Below, piece by piece: positions 11,852-28,792 of a DNA stretch of 64,000 bases. This DNA is from Salarias fasciatus (lineage: Eukaryota > Chordata > Actinopteri > Blenniiformes > Blenniidae): assembly GCF_902148845.1 (NCBI RefSeq), contig NC_043745.1, positions 31,076,063 through 31,140,062 on the forward strand. Direction: 5' to 3'. The position numbers and the translations under genes are program-made. Position 1 is the stretch's first letter. Each line of letters starts with the position of its first letter. Under the pieces are notes generated by a model that ran no database searches, was not told where the DNA came from, and worked only from the letters and a program-made list of their open reading frames with translations.

Positions 11852-14800
11852 CTGCAGCACATTAGTGAAGGACTGAACATTGGGGGAGGAATTGGTGTAA
11901 AATGGAAAAACCTCAGTGTCTGCAGAAGGTATTGGTCATCCATCACTTGTTGCCTCTGGGCTGTTTTTCCACTTATTATGAATTCCTTCACCAAGTTACA
12001 AAGACTTTGGACTGAGTGTAGAGCTTATAAAGAAAATCTCTTCAATTTTCAGCTAATGGCTTCCCAGGATTTGACTTAATCCCACTCAAATGTGAATATT
12101 TTGCTTTGTAATGAAACTTCAGTCATTACACGCTCACTTTTCAAAGAAGGCGTTCACTGTTGGGTCTCCACGTCTGCTCTGCAGCTCGAAAGCAGGACCT
12201 TTCCCACTCCCCAATTACTCATAAAACACATCAGTTATCTGGGGGCATTTTACAGACAGTAGCTTCTACATTTTTCCTGTTTTCAGGTGAACACACCCAA
12301 CTCAAAAGTGACAACTTTCTGGGTTTTCATGAACGCATCATCAGTCTCATTCGGTTGCATCCAGTGAGAAACTTTTATACAAATCTTTGTGTTTGATTTG
12401 AGCTGTAGAGTAGCCCATTGGGAGTGTCACCTGAGTGAAAAGTGATGCAGAAAGTGTCTGAAGTTTCATTTTAAGTGAAATATTCCTTGAAGTGCATTTT
12501 GTTATCCTCGTCAAAGACTCGGTGTTTCTGCTTGTAAGTGAAAAGTCACTTTATTTTTCTTTGTATGTCTTTAGAGGCATGTGAACTGATATGAACTGTG
12601 TGTTTTGTGTCAAAATGAGTCCCTCTTTTTGTCTTTGGGAAGTCTTTGGTGTTTCTCGCCCTGGTTTTGGCCGCAGCAGGACCAAACGGACGACGGGACA
12701 AAGCTGACGCGGTTTTGTGAAAAAGTGCAGACTCCATATCCGCCCGACTGTTGACCACATGCCACCGCTGGGCCTGCGGGGATCTGGACCATAATTTGAT
12801 TTCTAATTCTAGCAGCGTTTAATTCATGCCTTCAGATGGCGACCACTGTGGGGAAAATTGAATTGCTTCTCCCGGGCTGCTCTAATATGCATGTCTGTTT
12901 AATTTCACGCCACTGGGAAAAAGATGATGCTGCTCTCATTGTGATGAACCCTGACTTTATGAAGCCACCTCCTCTGCGGGAGACACGCTGTGTGAAACGA
13001 CACTTCACTTTCACCCAACACTTGCATTTATTTTTATTACAGCTACGGTAACTAGATGAGAATTTATGAGAGGCAAACGCTCTAAACGCAACAGTGTCCC
13101 TCCGAAAGGCTTTTAGTCAATAGCTTCCTCACTGCGAAAACAGATGTTATTAAAAGTTAGCGCAGCACGAGAGTCCGCAGTTTTCTGATTCATTGATGTA
13201 CTGTGTTGATTTTTAGAAGAATTCCCCTGATTTGTGCTATGTCGGTGTTTTAGGCAGGGTTGTCAAAATAGTTAAAATATTACATTTATTTCATCATTAT
13301 CTCTCAGTTTATCTAAATAACTATGGAAAGGTTACTTATCGCAGCAGCTCTGAAAAAAAAAGTTGTCTTTTTAACATAATTGTTTGGCTTCCTGTCAGAT
13401 TCACCGATTAGATTCAGTGTCAGTTCACAGGTTCATTGTTAGAAGAGACAGGTTTCATTTACAGTTTGGCATTCAATTGTGAAATAACTTTACTGAAAAC
13501 TAAAAGTCAGGTCAGGTCAGTCCAGTAAATAATCAATAAGTTCAGGTGAACGTCAGTTAGTGGGAGGAAGATGCTCTATAGTATGGAAGATAGCATTTCT
13601 TGAAAGAAAGGAAATTATGATGAGATAACCACAACAAAAAGCCACAACACCACATCTTAGATAGAATGCCAACTCGCAGAGAACTACTGTTATAGTAACC
13701 ATCAACACAACTGATTCAACTAAAGCGAACAGTGAGTGGTTGAAAGAGACAGCGGCACAGCAGCTCTTCGTTCCGTATTACAAAAAATAAAGAGCAAACA
13801 AATTGATTACCGCACTGCACATCAGTAATTGTAAATCTGTTACTGTTTCAGTAAATCTAATCATTTATCTAACAAGTAACTCTGAAAGTGGTGTCCAGCA
13901 AACAATGTTATAAATGCAAATAACATAATCAGCATTTTGAATGTAATAAAGCCAATAATGTCATAAAGTAACAAAAGATTTCTAAAAAAAAAAAAAAAAG
14001 CATAATTGAGAGATGGATGGTGCTATATAGTATATGTGCCTTTATTGAATGAATATGACCCGTGTACCATCCACTACACCAAAATTTGATCATTAAACTG
14101 CACAAAACCTGAAAAAAGCCTTCATGTCCAACAAATACAGTTGTATTCATGTAATATCAAAATATTGACTGCAGTGTTTACATGCTGAAAGGATTTTTTT
14201 CTTGCTACTCCTCGATGCAATAACTGATTAGATTATTGGCAAAATGTTAATACAACAATGGCTCCAGTATCCTCCAACATTACTGCCAAGTTATTACATC
14301 ATTGGCTTCATTACATTTAAAATGGCCAGTTGGCTCGTACCCGGCGACGACTGTGTTATTTCCAAAACTGCTCTGATCAGTGTTGCTTTAAAATGCAACA
14401 GCAGCAAATACACAATCCCAATAAGGCACATTTAATTCTGGAAATGAGCCAAATGTGTAGCTCATTAAAATGAATACATGAATAAAAAAAATAGCATTGG
14501 GGCAGATTGCAGGTGGGAGAAAGAAAAACGAGGACATGAGAAATGTTCATGAAAAACTTTGTAAATACCGCACAGCCACGTCTGCCCCAGTTTGCAGTGT
14601 TGTAAAGTGGAGCATCATTTACAAATCATGCAGCCAAAGCTGCAGGGAAGGAGAAGTGGCTTCAGTGGCTCCTCCAGTTACTTCAAGGGGTCTTACTTTT
14701 ATGAAGGGCTACTTTCTACAAAATCCCTGAATAATTTCTGTTTTAAGATCATATTTATACAAAATATTTGTTCTATAATTTCTACAGTCAGTGTTTTAGT

Positions 14801-16829
14801 CTTCACATTTACTGCTTTTCAATTACATGTGTTCAGGACTAATGCTTATTGAGGTCCCTGTGGACACTCTGGTGGTATATTTACCTAGATGAAACCTTTA
14901 AAGGTCAAATTAAGTGTCATTTAGATAAATATGAGAATGTGATTGTGTGGCACAGTCGGAGAGGTGAGAAGTCACGCTAGTCTCTGTGCCTCAGTGCGGC
15001 TCTTTTCGGCACCTCCTGCACCTTGTCTGGAAACTAATAACCGTCAGTGAGAGTCTGACTGCAGGCCTCTCTCCACCACACTTTCACTAATCGTCAATTT
15101 CCTGTCCTTTACGGCTGCACTGACTTCTAAGAAAGTGAAATTTCAAACAATGAAATGCTTCTCCCCCCCCCCTCAAGAATTAAATTATACTGCAAGTGTG
15201 CCTCATTTTAGATAATAATGTATTCTGTCACAGTCTGGGCCTCAGTGGTTTCAGTGCTTGGAGCAGTGCACCTCCGACCGCCTCACTTTTACTGTGAGAG
15301 GATCTGAAGCACATGGATGAAGGAGAAAAAAAAAAACAAAACAAAAAAAAAAAACGTCCCAGTCAGTCTGCAGAGCCTGCACAGAATTCATGGCGTGTAA
15401 AGACTCGGAAGCACCTCTGTGATGCATGCGTGTAACAGAAAATACAGTGAAATAAAAAGTTACCTTATCAAGACTGCTGAGCAGCTTCACAGGCCCAGCC
15501 GGTGTCTGTTAACTGCACTCGTTCATTGATGGGGGAATTATCTGTACAGTAACTGACAATGTGTTGGATGTTTTCTGGTCTGTGCTTCTCTGTTTCTGAT
15601 ATTCCAAATGAAAGGTTGTTTATTAGAAAATCTGTGAAGCAGCATGGGTCAAGATGTCTCGTCTAGTACTGGATTTAATTTGTTTGATGACCTAAATAAG
15701 AATATTTCTGTATGAAGAGTGCGTCAATGTTTTTAAGAAAAAAAAAAAATCAGAAAACTTTTCTGACCCATGTTTTGTTTTCAGTAGTCTGAATCATGTC
15801 GACTCTTTGAGGTGTTTTGAGTATTTCTTACATGTTTACTGAATGCTTCAATGAATATGTTTGACAAAATAAAAGTTAAAGAAATACATGGTCTGTCCTG
15901 TTATTCAAACGACTTAAAGTTCGATTCTTTGTGCTGCAGCGCCACCTGCCGGCGGATTCCAATGTGACAGATTTGCGCACAATTACATGACTGTTTTATT
16001 GAACGTTTTTCATTGTAAAAAAAAATATCAAAAGCAATATTATTAACAATCTCAACTTAAATATCTTATATATGAATTATTTATCTGATTATTTAATATA
16101 GACCTGCTTTAACCGTTTGACATGTGATTAAATAAAAAATTGTACATGTTTTAGCTGAAGACTGTAAACGTGTGACTGGGTTCTGGTTTCAGTCCAAATG
16201 CACCTCCAATAGTCTGAGTCTAAATCACTTTTTTTCTACTTTTAAATCCCAGTTCTGTTCTGCAGCCTTCTGCATATACCTGAGGAGAAGAGCTGCAACA
16301 TCAAGAGTTAAACTCTAGTACAGACGTGTGTTTCTTTAATCTAAGTCTGGTTGTAAAACTCAGGTCTCCATATCTGAATTTTTAATCAGACTAAAACTGA
16401 ACTTTGAGAATAAAGGCATGGTTTCAAACGCCTTTTAATTAGTATTAGTCCAGTTTAGTGAGCGCAGGCCTCTATTGCTTTTTTCTTTCAAGAAGATTCT
16501 AGCACATTAATGTATTGAATATCTGATAAGTGTTTCTCCTTCAGTAAAAGTTCTGACTCCTGTGATGAGACGTTAACTTTTCCAGATAAAGAAAGCACAA
16601 TTCCGTATTTTGTGGCACACAGTATCCATCAGAGTTTGCATGCTCTTCTGGGTTTCCTGCATAATCCTAAATTATGCATGTGACGCAAATTGATCATAAA
16701 TTATTTGTATATTTTTCAGTGTGATGCTCTGTGCTGGACAGACGTCTGTCCAGGATGATCTCTGCCTTCACCCAGAGTGACTGTACTTCCACATACACAC
16801 AAACACCTGAAAAATCCTTTGGAGACCAT
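11852..16829. other. Between c1qtnf4 and ndufs3, no coding gene seen
   Basis: This holds the c1qtnf4 3' UTR, of unknown length, and AT-rich unassigned sequence. A candidate plus-strand AATAAA lies at 15868-15873, though nearer sites could be used. Only short homopolymers (poly-A near 13983 and 15330-15354, poly-C near 15163) stand out. Confidence 0.5.
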
Positions 16830-16841
16830 TTTATTAGCATT

Positions 16842-16847
16842 TTTATT
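16842..16847 (-). terminator. Polyadenylation signal of ndufs3
   Basis: AATAAA on the minus strand about 95 bases past the ndufs3 stop codon; a second copy lies at 16830-16835. Confidence 0.7.
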
Positions 16848-16941
16848 TACATAAATATTGAATTGTAGAGGGTCTGGCCTCCCAGGGTGACACACAGACA
16901 GAAAATGGTGCTAAGTGTTTTCAGGCTGAACTGGAGGAACA

Positions 16942-20865
<3,924 letters not shown>

Positions 20866-21760
20866 GTTTCCTCCCTGGAGTCGTGTTTGTTGGTTCGGCT
20901 GAAGAGGCGGCAGGTGGCGGCCTGGAGCTCCAGCGCCCCCTGGGGGACTGGCGGGACAAAACGCCAACACAATAACAGCCGCTCAGACGTTTCAGCGGGC
21001 AGGCGCGTCTACAAATAACAGACCACGCACAAGTCATTTTAAGAAAACGAGACCCGCCGGTATAAATAATGGTTGAATAAAATGAAAATTAAGAGTGTTC
21101 ACTGATTGGTTGACTGGTCCTATTAAGCTTAAGCATTTACTTCCACAACCTCTCTCCCCTTGGCATTTTGTCAATGAACTTCTGAATGGAAAAAAGTCAA
21201 TCAGTGCATTCAATATTCATGTCAGAAATATTTATTTTACACAATTTTCAAGTTTCAAGGCACTTTACAAACATCATATCCTGGAGTGATGATTAAAAGA
21301 GTAAGTTTTCTTTTGTTTATAATTTTTGTAGAATGTCCCCACTGCTGCCAGATGCCACGAACACCAGATGAGAGTGACATTACTGCAGATAAATACGATG
21401 TTGAATTAATTACAGAACACATTTTGGCCAAAACAGATGACAGACTCAGCAAAACATATACAGAAACAGAATCACTGATAAGAGTTCTTTCAACATTTAA
21501 CAGTATTTTTAAAATTCCATATTTTCATGTTTCCATCTCATTTTATTTAATTGTTGCTTATATGATTCATTGCGACTGTCTTGTGCTAACAAGGGTCTCA
21601 ATAATAACCATTTAAAAATGCCCTTTCATAAAAGTGATGAGTAAAAACAGAGTAAACAACAGGTAACAGCACTGGCTTCAATCACGGCTCTAAGTCCATC
21701 CTTCCAGCATCAGTGGGAGTATCATGAGCTCCGATCTGCAGCTCGGCTCTCTCAGTTCTC
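20866..21760. promoter_or_regulatory. ndufs3 upstream region and ptpmt1 3' flank
   Basis: The first 150 bases are GC-richer, with several CpGs, which suits a housekeeping promoter for ndufs3. The rest is AT-rich and should include the ptpmt1 3' UTR. There is no coding exon. Confidence 0.45.
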
Positions 21761-24700
21761 TCAGCTCGATTGTTGGCACACCTGCTCGTGGTATTTTCTC
21801 AGCATCTCCAGCTGAGCGGCGCGCACCAGGATGTGTGGTCGAACAGTAGCCAGCTTCTGACAGGCTTCCTCTGGAGTGCAGCAGTGTAACTGTCAGCAGA
21901 AGTCAAAACATGGGCAAACCAAGTGAAGTGAGAGTCGTGATGAGGCAGGAAGTCAAAGACAGAAAGTCCATTCCTCAGACAAAGTAAAATGGACTATTTT
22001 TTCTTTTGAACTTTATGTAGTACAACTAGATAAAAATGAAACAGCAGTTCAGCCTTCCCGACATCAAAAGCCTGGAATCATTTAATAGAAATAGATTACT
22101 CTGTAACTGTTGTTGCTTCCTGTGTAGAAAAAAGTCATTTTGTGCTCGATTTACCTGTGAAATTGAAACGTCAACTACACCAATCTGTAATTCTCCAATG
22201 AAATCTCCTAGTTGAATATCCAACAGGGGTGTAAATCTAATTTTACTTCAGGGGCCAGACACAGCACAATTTAATTCCAAGTGGGCCAGACCAATACGGA
22301 GTTACATCACAATATCCAGTATGAACTATAACTCTAAATCTCTGCCTTTCAGTACAATAATTTATACATTATAAACAACTTAATGTTTATTGCACTATCC
22401 TTTAACAACACATGGCAAACCTGAAATTTGAATAAAAGAGCTAAAATTTCCACAGTCTTATGCCTCAGTTCACCAAGTGCTCTAAAACTTAGAAATCAGA
22501 TTGAATTTATGTCTTCAAATGCACACAACATTTGGCCACATCTAGCTGGAATTAAAAAAAAAAAAGTACAGAAGGCTGTATCATATTATGACCAGAATAA
22601 CTTGTCATATTGTAGAAATTATCTTTCATGTAGACACATCAGGACATCCCGTAATCCCGATCACCAGAAGGGATTCACCACACAATACAAACTGAAGTGC
22701 GCCCCTGGTGGTTAAATAAAAATAATGCAGTTAATGTCATAATTTCTCACAGCTGACAAATTTCATCTTGCAGGTTGGATTGGACTCTCTTGTAAGCCAG
22801 ATCTGACCCGCAGCCCATATGTTTGACACCCCTGGTGCAGAGGTTTCAATCATATGGACAGCAACTTTTTTGCAGAAGAGATATCTGTTAAAAAGTAAGT
22901 TTTTATTGTTGTTTTGAATCAATAAATGAAACATTAAATTCACGATGTTTAATACTGAGGCTGCCAGTGTTAATCACGATTAAGTGAATGAGGATTAGGG
23001 TTAGCATTTGGCTCAAAGAGAACAAAAATGAGAGAAAACTTAGAACTCAGTTCTGAATCTCGTGTCTAATGTGTGCAGTTTTTTCCTGTTATTGTCACTG
23101 GAATATTGTTTTTTCACCCCTGTGCAGCACAGGTGAATTTAGATTCTTCATTTGAAGCTTGAAAATGTTACAAACATCCTACTGTGGCTCTCTGTGTTCT
23201 GGAATGTTCTGCTGGTCTGAAGCCAGGTACAGATTTGGCACCAGCATTTCATTTCACACACTTGTTATTTCAAGTGAGGATTGTTTTGCTAATGTAGGTC
23301 TTGTATATTTCTGAAGTAGCATAAGAAAGTGACCTGATTCATCCAATCTCTCAAAGTAAGCAGTATGTTCTTCTTTCCTCTAAATACTTGGAAATATTTC
23401 CCGCATGCTTTCATGACCACACTTTTGTAGCATTTTGTTCAAGCTGTATTTTTGCACCATTTATTCGGTAAGTAGGCCAGTGGGTCAACATGACACTTTC
23501 CTTTGTCACCGATTTGAAAACTCATTGAAGTAGATATTGTATTGAGTTGGCCTACATGTTACTTTTTAGAAAGAAAACTGAAAAGGTTATAAAAGAAATT
23601 CTTTCTGTTCATTTTATTCCCAATTAAGACATCCTGGTAAGAGATGAAAACTACCTTGAAACGCAAACCAACTCAAACTATTCTTTGCTGTCTAGTACTG
23701 ACCCGTATGAGGTAAGCTGCAGCGAGTGTGGCACTGCGAGACCGCCCGGCTTTGCAGTGCACGTACACGCTGGTCCCCTGCTCTCTGTGCTGCAAGGCGA
23801 ACTCCACGCCTCTGTGCAGGTTCTCCAGGGTGGGGACGCCCGTCAGGTCCACGGTGCTCAACCTCAGCTGCTCAGCACCAGCAGCCTTCCACTCCTGCAG
23901 CCAACGTCACATATCAAACAGTCACTGATCAGGAGCGACAGCGAGGATCCTCCTCTGTTGTTTCTAGAAGCTAGGGATCAGCATTTGCTGTTAAACGGTC
24001 ACATTTCAGGAGGGGAAAACAACTTCTGGATTAACTTTGCCATTCTTGTCCTGAAAGGAACTCAAAATTCTGTATTTGAGCAGAGATTTGCACTAATGAA
24101 TTTACATTGATTCCAAAAAATTTCACACAATTTCCACCACTGTTTTTGAAAAATGTTTTAAAAAGAATGATTGTAGCACGTAATGCCCAGAAAAATTACA
24201 AGTCATCTTGTTTTTGATATTGATTTTAGTGGCACAGAGCAAAGGAATCAAAGGTCGAGTAGTTGGAAAGATTACAAAATCAAATTTAAAAACAACAAAA
24301 GTTTTCGCTACCTAATATTTCAATGAGGAAAAGATTTAGAGAACAGGTGCTAAACTCACCTCGGCTGAGTTGCAGAAATATTTGGTCTCATATGTTTCAT
24401 TCATGGTGATGACTCCTCGAACGTTTTCTTCCTCCACAAGCTGCAACACAAGACAGAACCAGTCGATTTCCAGAGCTGAGGACCACCGAGCTGCTAAATC
24501 CTCACCGGTATCAGACAAACAGTCACAAACATCCTGTGTGGTTTGGTGTGTCAGCTCAGTGTCAATCAGGACTTCTGCTTGTAATGCAGGTGAATTTCAT
24601 ATATTCCAAACACAATACACATAAAATTAAATATTGAAATAATTTCTGGTTTTATTATTTAACTTATAAGTCATGAAAAAAACAACTGATTCATACCATT

Positions 24701-24967
24701 AAGTAAGAACCAATGCAGACTGCACTCTCAGAAACATGAAGTTAAAACTCTCTTGGAATTTGAAGTCTGTTTGTTTTAAACATAGACCAGAAGCAGTGAT
24801 TTGCGCCGCCGTTGTCCCACCTGTTTGGTCATGGACCTGAAGGGCAGCGCTCCGAGGATCACCGTCTCGTCCACCCGGTCGAACCACCGCCTGGAGGAGA
24901 CCTTCTCCATGGCCACATTGTAGGCTAGAGTCGGGTAGAAGAGCAGCCTGGCTAGCGCTCCGGACAT
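21761..24967 (-). CDS. ptpmt1: Mitochondrial protein-tyrosine phosphatase PTPMT1 (phosphatidylglycerophosphatase)
   Basis: Four coding exons in transcript order: 24967-24821, 24440-24360, 23894-23703 and 21889-21761, all GT/AG and in phase, giving 182 aa (human 201). The dual-specificity phosphatase loop HCKAGRSRS (C-X5-R, Cys123 and Arg129) is intact, and the general-acid region around [14 protein letters not shown] is present. The N-terminal FYPTLAYN segment and the following basic stretch match the family's mitochondrial targeting region. The enzyme dephosphorylates phosphatidylglycerophosphate in cardiolipin synthesis at the inner membrane. I chose the [12 protein letters not shown] start because it matches the family; an in-frame ATG eight codons upstream (24991) is the alternative. 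Intron 3 carries a hAT-type MITE. Confidence 0.95.
22224..22834. mobile_element. hAT-like MITE in ptpmt1 intron 3
   Basis: A 611 bp element starting CAGGGGTGTAAATCTAATTT and ending TTTGACACCCCTG, with internal phrases such as AAGTGGGCCAGACC that are familiar from abundant fish MITEs with CAGGGGTGTCAAA tips. The 9 bp tips are inverted repeats. The flanking 8-mers no longer match, so the copy is old or the target duplication has decayed. No coding capacity. Confidence 0.65.
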
Positions 24968-26015
24968 GGCTGCGCTGTGCGGACTCGGCAAAGCGTTAAA
25001 AAAATAACAACAAAACTCAGTCTGAGCCCGTCAGCTTTCCACTTCTTCACTGCGCTGGTTCTGTGGAGCCAATGTGACCCGCACGCTGACCCAAGCCCGA
25101 CCAGACAGCCGCAGCAGGGACTCTCCTCCCGGCTGTGCTCCACGTCTCCGCTCCGGCGGTCAGTTCCGCCCACAACAGGACTTCCGCCTGCGACGTTCCA
25201 AAATAAAACCACGTCTACGCCTCTCATAACGGGACGTCCGGCTGAAACGTTTCATTGATTCATATCCTATTTTAAATTCAGAAATAAATAAAAAACTTTC
25301 ACGAAAATGACTATAAAAAAGTCAATGAACCAGATATATAAAAAATCCATCCCTCCTTCGAGACTCACCAAATCAACCTTTTTTGGGCCTTTGTTTTGGA
25401 GGAAATCAATGCATGCACATGGGACATTATGCAAAAGCCCAGTCTGCATTGGTACCCATGATCTCCTGTCTAAGAGCGGGAAGCTCTAACCATATCTATA
25501 TAAACTTTCAAGCATCTTTTTATTCACATTTTAAAGTCAAACATTTAAAAGTTTTATCCAATTCATTCATATCATTTGAAAGATTTCTACCAGACAAACA
25601 TTAGGATATCAACAAATATTTTACTAAGTCAGTTACCTTGGAAAAAGATCTGTAATGGCATTAAATAGTATTTTCTCCTTAATGTTATTTCAAATTAAAA
25701 CACAAAATATTAGGTGATGGAAAAAGGATCTCCCATACAGCAATGTGAAGTCAAACATCAGTACATATGCACTGGAGGACTAAAGATAACACAACATACC
25801 CTAAAATTAATTGGATTCATATTTATGCTACTTATCACTCTTACGATTTTCAAACGTGGTTCTCCTGCACCACAAACCTCCACAGCAATTGTGAAAACAC
25901 TCTGTACTTCTACAAAATATAAGGAACTCAGCAGTAGGTTGGGGGAAAGATCCCCTTCTCTTTAGTAAAACTGCTACGTAAGAAAAGAAGCACCGCCCTG
26001 TGTGGAAAAAACGTT
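24968..26015. other. ptpmt1 5' flank, no gene seen
   Basis: A CpG-rich stretch to about 25240 is a likely ptpmt1 promoter. Beyond it the sequence is AT-rich with no recognisable exon or repeat. This gap separates the block syntenic to human 11p11.2 from the block syntenic to 15q26. Confidence 0.5.
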
Positions 26016-26021
26016 TTTATT
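26016..26021 (-). terminator. Polyadenylation signal of prc1
   Basis: AATAAA on the minus strand about 590 bases past the prc1 stop codon, giving a 3' UTR of roughly 0.6 kb. Confidence 0.6.
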
Positions 26022-26607
26022 GTAGTTTGAAAAGATTTTGTGTTTCCTATGACATTGAAAGAATGTCAGTCCAATGCATATATGAACTATAAGGCAGCAC
26101 CAATATGTGACATTTCTACTAACATCTGTTTGGACGAACAGCATAGAACTAAAAAAACATTTCAATATGAAAACTCACGTCTCCATAATACAAAAACATG
26201 TGCTGCAATATAGATAAGAATATATTCAAAAGTGCACTACGTTAGTTGCATTTGGTTTGTTACCCCAGATTGCATAATTTAAGAAAGATCAAGCTTTCTA
26301 CAAACAAGATGAAGACCAGTTACACAATGTTTATGGCATCTGAGTAATTGGCAGTTTAGAGTCAAAAGTAGTGTTGCTTTAATATACGACACAAACACAT
26401 TGTTCTCTCTTTTACAGCAACATTCTCACGGAGGGTAACACGTTAAAGCGCAACAACAGACTCCATGTCTCTCGCTGAAATAACACTTAATATATTATTG
26501 CCTTCATTTACATAAAATAGCAAATAGCAGTGGACAGTAGTGATACGTTCTGAAGGAGAGCGCGGCTTCATTGGTGGGATGACCATGTTTCTGAGATAAA
26601 GCACAGG

Positions 26608-28756
26608 TCAAAGGTTGGTGGTGGTGGAGTTCAGGATGTCGTGCTGGATCTTGGCGTTAGAGGCCTTTGACAGGTCTCGCTGTGGAGACAGAAGAGCAGA
26701 CTTAAGACCGAGGCGCTGTGTTAATCTGAAGACGCGCTTCGAAAAAAAAAAAAAAAAAAATTCCTGATCAATTATAAAGAACACTGGAAACAAACGTAAA
26801 AACATGGTGGGAACAGTTTTAGAGCTGTTGAAACAACACGGTGGGAAAGCTTGTGTTGGCTGAACCTCTCCAAAGTTTGCAAGTTTGACTCCCACAATGT
26901 GGCACATTGCACATAAAGAAGGCCACATTTAAAAGAAAGTTGTTTTCATGCACTTGCAAACCTTCTGTGTTGTACACATATCAAAGTCACACACGGGGGA
27001 AACTTTGGTGGAAGAGATGAGTGAGCAAAAACAAATGACTGGAAGTTCAATTTAGACGAAACCGAACATCGCTGCCATCAATGGAATCAATTCAGGAAAT
27101 CACAAATGCCATAGATCACAAACTACACACAATTTGGAATAATCTTTGACCGAAAAAAAACTTTCAACCCAATCATAACATATTAAACAACTAACTGGAA
27201 GGGCATGGGATCAGTAGGAGAGGTTTTCACTGGCTGAGGGGTTATTTAAAGGACAGCAGGCAGTTTGTGAAGCTGGGAAACTTAACTTCTTCATGCTTGG
27301 ACATTGCTTGTGGCGTCCCCCAGGAGTCGGTACTAGGTCCCAAACTCTTCATCCTCACATTTCTCACTTTCTAAGATAAGTATTTTTTCGGTCACAAATG
27401 TACACAACATTTACTTTATACAGCAAAAGAAGATCTAAGAGGATATCTCACAACAGCGGCTACAGAGAGAGATCACACCAATCCACTATAGTCAAAAACG
27501 TTAAAAATTCACTGATCTGGTTCATTTTCATACACCACAAATCATGTACAAACTATTGCTCCGAGGAAACCTTCAGAAACGTTTTTTTAAGGGGGGGGGG
27601 GGGGGGGGACCCAAATACTAATGTGACACTGCGTCACTGTACAGATTGATGAGGGCCTGAAGCAGAGTCCAAGCATGAAGCAGTTCAAACAGCAGTGCAC
27701 ATGGTGGTCAGCAGGCACAGGGCAGAGGAAGGGTGAAACATGCAGTAGATGCTTTAAAATTCAGGTTATTTATCAGTTATTTTGGAAATTGCTTCTTTTT
27801 CTTGCTGCTTTGTGGTTCTTCAAGTTTGTGTGTTATTTAAAAATAAGTTACATTTCACTCAGTTACAAGTGAAACAACTGCTGTTAACAACCCGTATACT
27901 GAATCCAAGTGTAATTTTTAAAAAGTAATCAAACTTTCACTTACTTAAAAAAAAAAACCCATTAACTTGCCATTTATTCAGTTTATCTTTATAAAATAAG
28001 ACCCGCTTTGAAAGCACATCTGTGAAATGATTGAAATGATTAAAGTGTAAGGAATTAAATACTTTATATGTTTTGTAAATAAATGCAGGAATAAAGCAGG
28101 AATTTTCTATATTAAAACAAAAACGTACTAGCATTGACAATGCAGATCGAAGAGTTTGACTTTTTTTTTTTTAACTGTTGGACTCAGACACGAGTTGTGA
28201 GTTTTAAAACTATCACATACGCTACATGGTGTAAACTGTACTTACCTGGAAGTGAAACAGAGAAATAAATAATGATGAAGGTACACTTAAAAACAATTTA
28301 TTCAATTACGGGAGTGTTTGTAATTCTATAGTTAGATCCATATAAGGTATTTAAATCATTTTATTATCCATTTGCTGAGATATTGTGTCAGTATTTTTCG
28401 GGGAGGCATGATACTAAAATGCTCTCAGTTGTGAAGTACAGCATGGTCATGGTAAAAGACAATGTGTTGTAGGGTTTCAAAAATGTAGCTCAGTGTAAAA
28501 ACATCAGAGCTTCCTACTGAAAGTGGATTTTTCTTGGCGACCCTTATGAAATAGTTATGAGTTTTCTTGCAGGTTTTTGATTAGAGGCATGCAGTCACTT
28601 CTTCATTAGTCAGAGGAATTAGTCAGAGTTAGGAGTTCAGGATTGAAAACACACCTTGACTGAATAGATTCAGTGCTGACCAAGTCCCTCTAAAACATAA
28701 ATTTGCAACATTAGCATCTGCACAGAGTTCCAGAAAATGCCTCAATGTGTTACAGC

Positions 28757-28792
<36 letters not shown>

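Noticed and set aside
23685-24110. A 141-codon plus-strand frame
   Set aside because: It is antisense to ptpmt1 exon 3, which has the phosphatase motif and correct splice sites on the other strand.
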